A stretch of 64,000 bases of DNA from an uncultured SAR86 cluster bacterium (GTDB lineage: Bacteria; Pseudomonadota; Gammaproteobacteria; Magnimaribacterales; D2472): assembly GCA_902594515.1 (NCBI GenBank), contig CACJML010000002.1, forward strand, positions 192,911 through 256,910, in the 5' to 3' direction. The notes below the pieces were generated by a model. It was not told the DNA's origin. It saw only the letters and a list, made by a program, of their open reading frames with translations, and did no database searches. Below are positions 52,293 through 64,000 of this stretch, piece by piece. Numbering within the stretch: position 1 is the stretch's first letter; every line of letters begins with the position of its first letter. Made by a program: the position numbers and the translations under genes.

Positions 52293-55126
52293 ATGTTTGA
52301 ACTTATAAATAGTAAAAAAGTTGATCTATTAAATCTTAGTGCAGACCTTTACGAGCACTCCAAATTTAAAACAAAACATTTACATCTTGCATCGGAGAAC
52401 ACGGAAAAGGTTTTTATGGTTGCATTTAAAACAGTACCGGAAGATTCTACAGGTGTTGCACATATCCTTGAACATACAGCATTATGTGGATCAAAAAATT
52501 TTCCAGTTAGAGATCCATTTTTTATGATGTTAAGGCGCTCAATTAATACATTCATGAATGCATTTACATCTAGTGATTGGACGGCCTATCCATTTGCTAC
52601 CCAAAATCCCAAAGATTTTGAGAATCTTTTGAAGGTTTACACAGATGCCGCATTTTTTCCAAATCTTGATGAATTAGATTTTTATCAGGAAGGTCATAGA
52701 CTTGATATAAACGATAAAGATGAATTAGAAATCAAGGGCGTTGTTTACAATGAAATGAAGGGAGCAATGAGTGCTCCAAGTTCTCAACTCTGGCATGGAA
52801 TGACTAAGCACCTTTTTCCAGGAACAACTTATCAGTTTAATAGCGGTGGTAATCCCAAGGATATATTAAACCTTACACATTTAGATCTAGTTAACTTTCA
52901 TAGAAGTCACTATCATCCAACGAATGCATCATTTTATTCATTTGGTGATATGAACGTAGATGAATTGCAGATGTACTTAGAAGAGAATGTTATGAGTCAA
53001 TTCAATCCGTTAGATACGGCATTAAGTGTTCCATTAGCTAAGAAATTTGATTCTCCAAAATACTCTTTTGAATACTATCAACCTTCTGAGTCAAAACAAG
53101 CAAATAATCATGTTGTTGTTAGTTGGCTGCTCGGAAAAAGTTATAACTCTTTTAATTTATTAGAAAAATATTTTTTAACCAGTCTTCTAATAGATAACTC
53201 ATCCTCACCGCTACGCCAAGCCCTTGAAACCTCTGATCTAGGTTCTGCTACATCTCCAATTATGGGCCTTGAACCGAGCAATAAAGAGCTTGTTTTTACG
53301 GTTGGACTTGAGGGCGTCATACCAAATAAAGCTAAAGATATTGAAAAGTTAATTTTGGATACAATTAAATCGACACTTAATGGGGGGATATCTCAGTCTA
53401 AAATAGATGCTGCACTTCATCAGCTTGAGATTAGTCAAAGAGAAATATCTGGAGGAACCATGCCATATGGCTTGCAGCTTATCCTTGGTGCGATGGGTGG
53501 ATGTATTCATGATGAGGACCCTATTTCACTTCTAGACATTGATGAAAATATTGAGATCTTAAAAAACAAAATTAAAGAGACCGGATACATAGATTCACTT
53601 ATAAATACTTCATTTATCACTAATAATCACAGACTCTTATTTGAATTAAAAGCAGATCCTAAATTTAATGATAAGGAGAACTTTTTTTATAAAGAGTATC
53701 TAAAGCAAAAGAGTGAAGACCTTGATGAATCAAGCAAAGAGGACCTTAAGAAACTTTCATTAAAACTTGATGCTAGACAAAATCAAGTTGATGACGAATC
53801 GATATTGCCAAAAGTAGAAAAAGAAGACATCCCTGCAACAAAGTTATTTCCTAAAGTATCCGGTGATAAAGATAAAAAATACTACAAAGTTGGTACCAAT
53901 GGCATTATTTATCATGATTATATCTTTCCTATTAAAAACCTTAATGATCAAGAATTAAGCCTAGCTTCTTTGTATGCTTATTTGCTTACGAATGTTGGTT
54001 TAAAGAGAAAAAGTTATGAAGAAATTCAGGAATACCAGTCTCTCATAACAGGCAGTATTAATGCTTCAATAAAATCAGAATTTAATGACATCAATGAAAA
54101 GCCAAGTCTTTCGTTGGTATTTTCAGCAAAATCTCTCGAAAAAAATGCATCTCAAATGAGGGATCTCATTAGCGAAACTATTAGTCATGTCAGATTTGAT
54201 GAGAAAAAAAGAATTCAAGAATTAATACAACTTGTCATTGCAAGAAATGAAGAAGCTATTAGCTCTAATGGTCATGGACTAGCAATGGAGTATGCCGCTG
54301 GTGGTGTATCGAGTTATGCAGCATTAAATGCATCTATATACGGCATTAAAAAACTTCAAGATATAAAACTTATTATCAGCAAACTTGGAATTGATAAAGG
54401 GACAGATGCGATAATTGAAATCCTTAAAAATATTCATATCAAAGTGATAAAAAATCCTGATGAAGTACTTACGATACTCTCAGATGAAACTGCTCTCTCC
54501 AACAGATTATCTGTTAATCAGAACGAATATAATTTTCAAGATGAGGTAGTAAAATTCAAAAATGAGACTGCGTGGATAATTCCTTCGCAAGTCAATTACT
54601 GTGCAGAGATCTTTAAAGGAGTAAATTTCCTTCATGGTGATGCACCTAAACTTTCTCTTCTTGGGGCTGTACTTAGAAATGGATACTTGCATACTGCGAT
54701 AAGAGAAAAAGGTGGTGCTTATGGAGCCGGTGCGATGCACGATTCTAGTACTGGAGTTTTCAAGTTCTTTTCATACAGAGATCCTAATTGTCTTAACACC
54801 TTTGAAGAGTTCCAAAAATCAATTAATTGGTTAAAAAATAATCTGAAAGAAAAGCATCTTGATGAGGCTGTTCTAAATGTTATATCGAGTGTTGATAAGC
54901 CATTATCACCTGCAGGAGAGGCAAGATCAGATTTTTATCAAAACCGAATAGGAATAAACCACGCAATGCGATTAGATTTTAGAAATAATATATTAAACAC
55001 AAAGCTTAATGATCTTTATGATGTAGCAGAAAAATATCTTATTAAAAAATCATTTAAGTCAGTGATCGGTAGTAAGGATTTTGAGTCCGACTTTAAAAAT
55101 CTTGAATTTGTTCAAGAAGAATTAAA

Positions 55127-55130
<4 letters not shown>
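52293..55130 (+). CDS. M16C metalloprotease (PreP-like)
   Basis: The 945-residue protein has the inverted zinc motif HxxEH ('VAHILEHTALCGSKNFPVRD') and a downstream Glu in 'GVVYNEMKGAMSAPSSQLW'. The C-terminal half has the second M16-like domain ('LSRNQ..' type, seen as 'AYGAGAMHDSSTGVFKFFSY' and 'RPLSPAGEARSDF' near variants). The size and arrangement match presequence protease PreP/Cym1, which degrades short unfolded peptides. A long helical linker with charged residues follows the first half. No ribosome site is apparent, and the AT-rich leader suggests a leaderless or weakly translated start. Cytosolic or periplasmic location is unclear as no signal is seen. Confidence 0.9.
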
Positions 55131-58446
<3,316 letters not shown>

Positions 58447-58447
<1 letters not shown>

Positions 58448-60630
58448 TAAGAGGCAGCAAGCTCAAGCGCTTCACTTACATCAACGGATACAACTCTCGA
58501 AACACCAGCCTCTTGCATTGTAATCCCCATGAGATGATCACTTTTCTCCATCGAGATCTTATTATGCGTAATAAATATAAATTGGACTTCAGGTGACATT
58601 GATTCAACCATATTTACAAACCGGGTAGTATTTAGATCGTCTAATGGAGCATCGACCTCATCAAGCATGCAAAACGGTGCAGGATTGAGTTTAAACAAAG
58701 CAAAAACTAGTGAAAGTGCAGTTAAAGCTTTTTCGCCACCAGAAAGTTGAGAAATATTTGAATTCTTCTTACCAGGAGGTGTTGCCATAAGAGCAACTCC
58801 ACTCGAAAGTGCATCACCTTCTAAAAGTCTTAGCTCAGCTTTACCACCCCCAAAGAGTGTAGGAAAAATTTCAGATATTTTTTCATTCACTGCCTTAAAG
58901 CTTGATTCAAATTTAGATCTTGATTCATTATCAATTTTTTGAATAGCTATCTGCAATTTATCTAACGCATCATTAAGATCATTGATTTGGCGATCCAACT
59001 CTAGCATCCTTTCTGATTCAGACTTAATTTCTTCTGGAGCGGCCAAATTTATTGCTCCTAAAGAGGTAATTTTATTTTGTACAGAATTTAGATCGCTTTC
59101 CAAGCCATCAAGTGAAAGATTGTTATAGTCGGTGGGATCTAATTTCTCAACATTAATGTTATTTTTTTCTAGTAATTTTGATGAGTTTTCTAAATTTATT
59201 TCAAAAGTCCTCAAATCAAGTTTATTTTGGTTAATCTTTTCTTCTAAATTCTTTTCATCAATTTGAAGTAATCCTTTCTGGTTTTCTAAGTGATTTATCT
59301 CGTCATTGACTTTAGATTGAGCTTGCTTAATTTTTAGCAACCCTGATTCTGATGATGATTTCATCTCAACTTGTTTTGTAAGCAGATCTTGAGTTTCAGA
59401 TTTCTTCTTGGAAATTTCATCCAGTTTTAGCTCAAGCTCATCTATTCTTTGCTTGAACTCTTGAGCAAAGTCCTTTGTTTGTTCTGAAGCAATATTCAGG
59501 ACTTTGTGGAGGATCTCTTTTAACTGCAAAGCTAATTCTTTCAATTCGCTTTTGTTAATTGAAGAAATTAATTTATCAAGAATATGAAGAGCTTTCTCTT
59601 TCGGCGACAATTCTTCAAAATCAGTGGCTTTTTTCATAGCATCTTCATAAGCCTGATTTGCTTTAAGAATATCGGTTTTTGTATTCGCTTCAGCCGAGGT
59701 AAGGTTTTGCAAGCTTTCTTCTAATCGAGCTAACTCAGAACCTACACCATAAAAGGATTTTTGAGCTTCATCATAAGCAGCAAGAGTATCTTGATGCTCT
59801 GTTTTAATCTGATCAATCTTCGATTGAATCGTTAAGACTTCACCGTTAGCTACCTTAAGCTTACTGGTTAAATCTCTGAGACTTAAATTAATCTTATCTC
59901 TTTGGGTCTTAGCTGAAAGTGAATTCAATATTGAAATTTTGAGTTTTATGTCTGTTTCTTGAGAACTCAATTCATTATATTTTTCTGCAGCCTTTGCCTG
60001 TCTTTCTAAACGACCAATTAAACGCTTAATTTCATCTCTTATATCTTTTACCCTTGAGATGTTCTCTTTAGTTCGTTTAACCTTAGATTCAGTTTCTTTG
60101 CGTCTTTCTTTGTACTTGGAAATACCAGCAGCCTCTTCAATATAGATTCTCAAATCCTCAGGTCTTGCTGAGACGATTTTCGAGACCATCCCTTGCTCAA
60201 TTATTGCGTAACTATTTGGTCCTAGTCCTGTTCCCAAGAAAATATCTTGAACATCCTTACGCCTGACCTTCGCTTTATTTATAAAATAGTTTGATTGACC
60301 ATCTCTAGTCATTACCCTCTTAACAGATATTTCGTTATATTTTGAATATTCTCCACCCAATTTACCCATTGAGTTGTCAAAGAGTAATTCTATGCTGCAC
60401 TGACCAGATGCCTTTCTTAATTCTGAACCGTTAAAAATTACATCTGCCATTGACTCGCCTCGGAGATTTTTAGCAGATAACTCGCCAAGAACCCACCTAA
60501 CTGCGTCAATAATATTTGATTTACCACATCCGTTAGGGCCTACTACAGCTACCATATTTGTGGGGAAGGATATCCTCGTTGGATCAACGAAACTCTTAAA
60601 GCCAGCAAGTTTAAGATGTTTAAGCTGCAT
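58447..60630 (-). CDS. smc: Short SMC-family protein without recognisable hinge
   Basis: The ORF is intact, 727 residues, where bacterial SMC proteins are about 1150-1190. The head is clearly SMC. The N-terminal half has 'LAGFKSFVDPTRISFPTNM', Walker A 'VGPNGCGKSNIIDAVRWVLG' and 'GTGLGPNSYAIIEQGMVSKI'. The C-terminal half has the signature 'ISQLSGGEKALTALSLVFAL' and Walker B 'FCMLDEVDAPLDD'. Both halves flank a coiled coil (about 165-560). At the middle (about 340-385) there is only a helical stretch, with no globular hinge (no Gly-rich hinge motifs, no zinc hook CxxC). The protein would fold into an ATPase head with an unusually short antiparallel arm. It is in the smc-zipA-ligA operon. Dimerisation mode is unknown. 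Confidence 0.88.
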
Positions 60631-60646
60631 GTATAGTTATTTTAAA

Positions 60647-61438
60647 CTATTGTTCCCTTTTAGACCATTCAGAATCACTAATATTTACCTGCCATGGTGC
60701 CGCCTCTATGGGCTTAGAAAAGTTAATATTTGACTCGTAATCATAAGTTCCATCATTGCATTTTAGTTCTATAACAAGTGAGGTAGTTTCTTTATTAAGC
60801 GCTGCTGATGGTATATCAAAACCTCGAACAACAGCATTGGTCTTATCCAGCATTATGTTATTGTTTTTTATATCACTTAAACTATCTGAAGACACAGCTA
60901 GTGGTACTAAGGGTCCCTTTTTAAGAAACACTTGTGTGTTAATAGTTCCAGTTATGCATTTAGGTTCATCTATTAAATTAAAGCTAATCAGAACAGATGC
61001 CTGAGAATATTCCGGGTATTTGGTATCTCTAAGGTCTGCTAATAAATTAAAAGTATCAACTTGAAACTCTTCTTCCTTAAAGTTTTGATTTATAAACTTT
61101 AGTAAACTTTCCGCTGAAATCAGTGAATTATTTGAAATTGCTTCATTTACCTTTTTAGCAATATATAAAAAACTTAATTCTTGGCTCTGCAGCTTTGAAA
61201 CCTCAGCTAATGCCTCGAAAGAAACATCAGTATTTTCAAAAATTTCTGAATCGATTGAATTTATAAGCTTAACCTCTCTATGAGATCCAATGATTTGATA
61301 GCTAGAGAAATAGGAAAAATAAATAAATCCATAGATCAAACTTGCAGATAATAAAACCACTGACTTGTGATTCACTCCTCTTGAAAACATGTAAAAAAGT
61401 ATAGGTATGAGAGAGATTACAAATACTAAATACAGCAA
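60647..61438 (-). CDS. CcmI-like protein, short form
   Basis: The 263-residue protein follows ccmH by 1 base. It has two N-terminal membrane helices ('MLYLVFVISLIPILFYMFSR' and 'VVLLSASLIYGFIYFSYFSS') and a periplasmic region with helices ('ALAEVSKLQSQELSFLYIAK', 'NEAISNNSLISAESLLKFIN') resembling TPR repeats. A C-terminal beta-rich domain ('ITGTINTQVFLKKG', 'WQVNISDSEW') follows. Position and layout fit CcmI (CcmH C-terminal half), which delivers apocytochrome to the haem ligation machinery. It is shorter than usual, and homology is not obvious, so the call is inferred from context. smc begins 16 bases after its stop. Confidence 0.6.
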   Translation of the reverse strand: MLYLVFVISLIPILFYMFSRGVNHKSVVLLSASLIYGFIYFSYFSSYQIIGSHREVKLINSIDSEIFENTDVSFEALAEVSKLQSQELSFLYIAKKVNEAISNNSLISAESLLKFINQNFKEEEFQVDTFNLLADLRDTKYPEYSQASVLISFNLIDEPKCITGTINTQVFLKKGPLVPLAVSSDSLSDIKNNNIMLDKTNAVVRGFDIPSAALNKETTSLVIELKCNDGTYDYESNINFSKPIEAAPWQVNISDSEWSKREQ

Positions 61439-61439
61439 T

Positions 61440-61823
61440 CTAAATCCTTTTTTTTAGGGCAAAAAAAATAATGAAGGAAATGAAAAATATTAATGGCATT
61501 AACCAGAGAAACAAATTTTCTGAGAATGAAGGATTATAGTCAGACTGCTTGCCATATCTTTGAGTAACAAAATCTTTTATCTCCTGATCAGATTTTTCAT
61601 CGAGGATCATAAAATAGATTCTATCCTTTAAGTCTTTTGATACCGGTGCATCCGAACTAGCAAGGCTTCCACTGGTGCACTTTGGACACCGAATCTCATC
61701 AATCAAGCTGAAAAATCTTTGCTCTTGATAGGAGTCTTTAAATTCATAGATGTCATTACCGAACGAATCTAAATGAAATAAAAAAAATAAAATAATTAAA
61801 GATTTTCTAGAAAAAATCTGCAA
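61440..61823 (-). CDS. ccmH: Cytochrome c maturation thioredoxin-like protein CcmH
   Basis: The protein has the CcmH redox motif 'IDEIRCPKCTSGSLASSDAP' (usual LRCPxCQ), followed by 'ILDEKSDQEIKDFVTQRYGK' and a C-terminal membrane helix ('ENLFLWLMPLIFFISFIIFF'). It also has an N-terminal signal. The ORF track starts at a TTG (61844). I choose the TTG at 61823 because GGAGG lies 7 bases before it. That gives 127 residues with a signal peptide 'QIFSRKSLIILFFLFHLDSFG'. It reduces the CxxCH cysteines of apocytochromes. It overlaps ccmG by 17 bases. Confidence 0.88.
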   Translation of the reverse strand: MQIFSRKSLIILFFLFHLDSFGNDIYEFKDSYQEQRFFSLIDEIRCPKCTSGSLASSDAPVSKDLKDRIYFMILDEKSDQEIKDFVTQRYGKQSDYNPSFSENLFLWLMPLIFFISFIIFFALKKRI

Positions 61824-62307
61824 AATCTTGCCTCCACTTTTCAATATTCAGTTCGCCAATATGTCTTCTAACAATAATGCCATCTTTTAATAGATAAGTT
61901 TCAGGTGCACCCGTCACACCTAAATCTAATGCTAATGTTCCATAAAAATCATGTATTGAAATTTCATATGGACTTTTAAAGCTTTTCAGCCAATTTATCG
62001 CATCATCTTTATTGTCCTTATAATTCAAACCAATAATGGGAACTCCTTTATTTTTTAAATCAATCAGAAATGGGTGCTCAACTCTGCAGGTAATGCACCA
62101 ACTTGCCCAAACATTTATAAGATATGTACCAGAGGAAATATCTTTTTTACTTAAAGTTTTGTTATCAAGCGTTTGAAGTTGAAATTCTGGTAACTCTAAA
62201 TTTAATGGTTGGCTTGCTTCATTTTGACTTTGAGAAATTACATAAGCAAAGAAAACAATTATCGAGATTGGAACTAATAGAAATATATATCTTATTTTGG
62301 ATTTCAT
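61807..62307 (-). CDS. ccmG: Cytochrome c maturation thiol:disulfide oxidoreductase CcmG (DsbE)
   Basis: A membrane anchor ('IFLLVPISIIVFFAYVI') precedes a thioredoxin fold with 'NVWASWCITCRVEHPFLID' (WCxxC and the Glu loop of CcmG) and the cis-Pro in 'TGAPETYLL'. It reduces CcmH and holds apocytochrome cysteines reduced in the periplasm. The ORF track starts at 62370 inside ccmF. I choose the ATG at 62307 (MKSKIRYIF), which overlaps the ccmF stop as ATGA, so translation is coupled. Confidence 0.92.
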   Translation of the reverse strand: MKSKIRYIFLLVPISIIVFFAYVISQSQNEASQPLNLELPEFQLQTLDNKTLSKKDISSGTYLINVWASWCITCRVEHPFLIDLKNKGVPIIGLNYKDNKDDAINWLKSFKSPYEISIHDFYGTLALDLGVTGAPETYLLKDGIIVRRHIGELNIEKWRQDFADFF

Positions 62308-64000
62308 ACCACTGCCCTTGATCTTATTAGTATTCCAAGAATCATTAGTAATATAGAAAACCAAATCCATTTAATTAGATAGTTAAACTGGACCCTAAAG
62401 GTCCAGCTCCCATCATCAAGCTGTTCGCCAATGTTGATATAAATATCTCTTAAAAATGTGGCTTCAATATCTGTTTCAGATGTAACTTGACCCCGTGTGA
62501 AATATTTCCTTTTTTCTGGTGAAAAACTAATTATTTTGTCATGGATCTTCATATTGATTTGAGCAATTATTCGTTGATGATTTGATTCATCCTTTAGGGA
62601 TAAATCATCAAAACTAATTTCAAGTTCCTCACTGATATATTCCTCATTTACATTTAATTTAAGGTTCTTTTCATAACTAAAAATGGAGTTACCAGCAATA
62701 GAAAAAAGTAGTAAGCCAAAGCCTAAATGAGATATTGCGCTCGACCAGTTAATAAATTCCCTATTTACTAAATTCATTAGTAGCTTCAATGCGTATATTA
62801 AAATTATAAAAATGCCAGAAAAAAGTCCGATAATTTGGATCAAGCTAACACTGTATTGGTGAAGGCTTTGAACTATAAAAGTTAAAAAACATGATATTAA
62901 TATTGGAATACCTAATTTGGAAAGTGTTTCTGTGAGCTTCCACTTACGCTGCCATTTAGATTCAACTGATAATGCTATGAAACATGCTGCAATGAAGATC
63001 AATGGTGCAAAGATTGTATTATAGTAAGGCGGGCCGATGCTGACTTTTGTAGAATAAAAATATTGCGTAATTAAAGGATATATAACTCCCAGGAAAACTG
63101 AAAATATACTCGTAATCATTAGGATATTGTTCAATGAGAGGAATGATTCTTTCGAACCTGATACCACAAGCCTTGAATTTACAATCTTGGTAGACCGGAA
63201 ACTAAACAAACCAAAGCTTATGAGTGCTATCACTCCAGTGATTAATAACAACGTTAAGCCTCTTTGAGGATCATTGGCAAATGAATGCACGCTATCAATA
63301 ATCCCAGATCTAACAATGAATGCTCCAAAAAGGCTGAGAATAAAGACTGAAAGCCCCAAAAAAAGAGTCCAGGATTTGAGTACGCCTGATTTAGTGGATG
63401 CATGAATTGAATGAGTAAAAGCTGTTGCTGCTAACCATGGCATCAGTGCTACATTTTCAACAGGATCCCAAAACCAATAGCCTCCCCAACCAAGCTCATA
63501 ATAAGCCCACCAACTTCCAAGCCCTATTCCTAATGTTAAGAATGCCCAAGCATAAAGACTCCACTTTTGAATAATATTTTCCCATCCTTGTCTAAATTCT
63601 CCGTCTGCCAAGTAAGCACAGATATAAACAAATGGAACAGCAAAGCCAACATAGCCTAGATATAGCATTGGGGGATGAATTACTAATGCAGGATCTTGAA
63701 GAACGGGATTTATATCTCCTCCATTAATTGGAGCAAGTGGCAATATTCTCTCAAAGGGTGATGAGGTTACTAGCAAAAATAACAAAAAGAATAATAAAAC
63801 CATTGCAGAGAAAAAGATTACATACCTGAATAGATTAGATTGAGTATCTAATCTGTTAACAAATAACCATAACCATATTGAAAGAAACAAGATCCATAAA
63901 AACATTGATCCTTCATGAGAACTCCAAATCGATGAAATTTTATAAAAAATAGGTAGATCTGAATTTGAATGCATGGCTATATATTTCACTGAAAAATCAT
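62304..64000 (-). CDS. ccmF: Cytochrome c haem lyase subunit CcmF (5' end outside window)
   Basis: The ORF listed to 63989 begins at a GTG that is in fact an internal Val codon: the frame continues to the window edge as '..DFSVKYIAMHSNSDLP', which is the expected CcmF interior. About 560 residues are visible. Conserved blocks are 'WSSHEGSMFLW', the WWD domain 'GWGGYWFWDPVENVALMPWL', and 'PWLAATAFTHSIHAST', with about ten or more membrane helices and a late periplasmic domain. It ligates haem to apocytochromes. Downstream ccmG is coupled by ATGA. The alcohol dehydrogenase at 17560-19644 is a likely client (inference). Confidence 0.95.
   Translation of the reverse strand, partial: DFSVKYIAMHSNSDLPIFYKISSIWSSHEGSMFLWILFLSIWLWLFVNRLDTQSNLFRYVIFFSAMVLLFFLLFLLVTSSPFERILPLAPINGGDINPVLQDPALVIHPPMLYLGYVGFAVPFVYICAYLADGEFRQGWENIIQKWSLYAWAFLTLGIGLGSWWAYYELGWGGYWFWDPVENVALMPWLAATAFTHSIHASTKSGVLKSWTLFLGLSVFILSLFGAFIVRSGIIDSVHSFANDPQRGLTLLLITGVIALISFGLFSFRSTKIVNSRLVVSGSKESFLSLNNILMITSIFSVFLGVIYPLITQYFYSTKVSIGPPYYNTIFAPLIFIAACFIALSVESKWQRKWKLTETLSKLGIPILISCFLTFIVQSLHQYSVSLIQIIGLFSGIFIILIYALKLLMNLVNREFINWSSAISHLGFGLLLFSIAGNSIFSYEKNLKLNVNEEYISEELEISFDDLSLKDESNHQRIIAQINMKIHDKIISFSPEKRKYFTRGQVTSETDIEATFLRDIYINIGEQLDDGSWTFRVQFNYLIKWIWFSILLMILGILIRSRAVV

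Overview
The window reads as a chromosomal segment of a streamlined, AT-rich marine gammaproteobacterium, possibly of the SAR86 type. Pointers are the smc-zipA-ligA order, a ccmFGH cluster, exonuclease I, MnmC and a TonB-dependent receptor, together with very short spacers and many 4-nt gene overlaps. The taxonomic placement is inference from gene content. No stretch longer than about 300 bases lacks a gene. I found no insertion sequence, prophage, CRISPR array or rRNA.

Layout. 1-8.3 kb: a CHASE2 adenylate cyclase (5' end outside the window), a DUF481 protein, an MscS channel, a voltage-gated K+ channel with a cyclic-nucleotide domain, a YegP-like protein, an SLC13-type permease and a serine beta-lactamase-like hydrolase. 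8.3-19.7 kb: tRNA-Val, a repetitive LEA-like helical protein, exonuclease I, an acyl-CoA dehydrogenase with a nitronate monooxygenase and a divergent LysR regulator, a cation/Ca2+ antiporter, a frameshifted thioredoxin-like gene and a PQQ alcohol dehydrogenase with a fused cytochrome c domain. 19.7-26.7 kb: a six-gene arginine operon of the Xanthomonas type, using N-acetylornithine transcarbamylase and a fused kinase/synthase. Its leader has the layout of a classic transcription attenuator: a 14-residue leader peptide with tandem Arg codons, competing hairpins and a terminator. 26.6-28 kb: a GH16 laminarinase-like enzyme, tRNA-Leu and a small membrane protein.

28-43.5 kb: about 18 tightly packed minus-strand genes form what looks like one catabolic operon. 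It holds a haloalkane dehalogenase, two GSTs, two DUF1330 proteins, a DUF2855 protein, a sulfatase, a metallo-beta-lactamase-fold hydrolase, a nitronate monooxygenase, a DsbA/HCCA-isomerase-like protein, three membrane proteins, two SDRs, an alpha/beta hydrolase, a DUF1543 protein and a DUF3604 protein. A divergent TetR gene sits at its head, separated by a 27-bp operator that overlaps two symmetrical promoters. A TonB-dependent receptor follows TetR, suggesting uptake coupled to breakdown of a hydrophobic or halogenated/sulfated substrate (inference).

46.8-64 kb: a coiled-coil membrane protein, a side-by-side pair of acyl-CoA dehydrogenases, mnmC, a DUF4136 lipoprotein, a PreP-like M16C protease, a transglycosylase lipoprotein, ligA, zipA, an SMC of only 727 residues with no recognisable hinge, and the cytochrome c maturation genes ccmF (partial), ccmG, ccmH and a short CcmI-like gene.

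The points most worth a second look are the arginine attenuator, the hinge-less SMC, the TetR-controlled catabolic operon and the cyclase/ion-channel neighbourhood.
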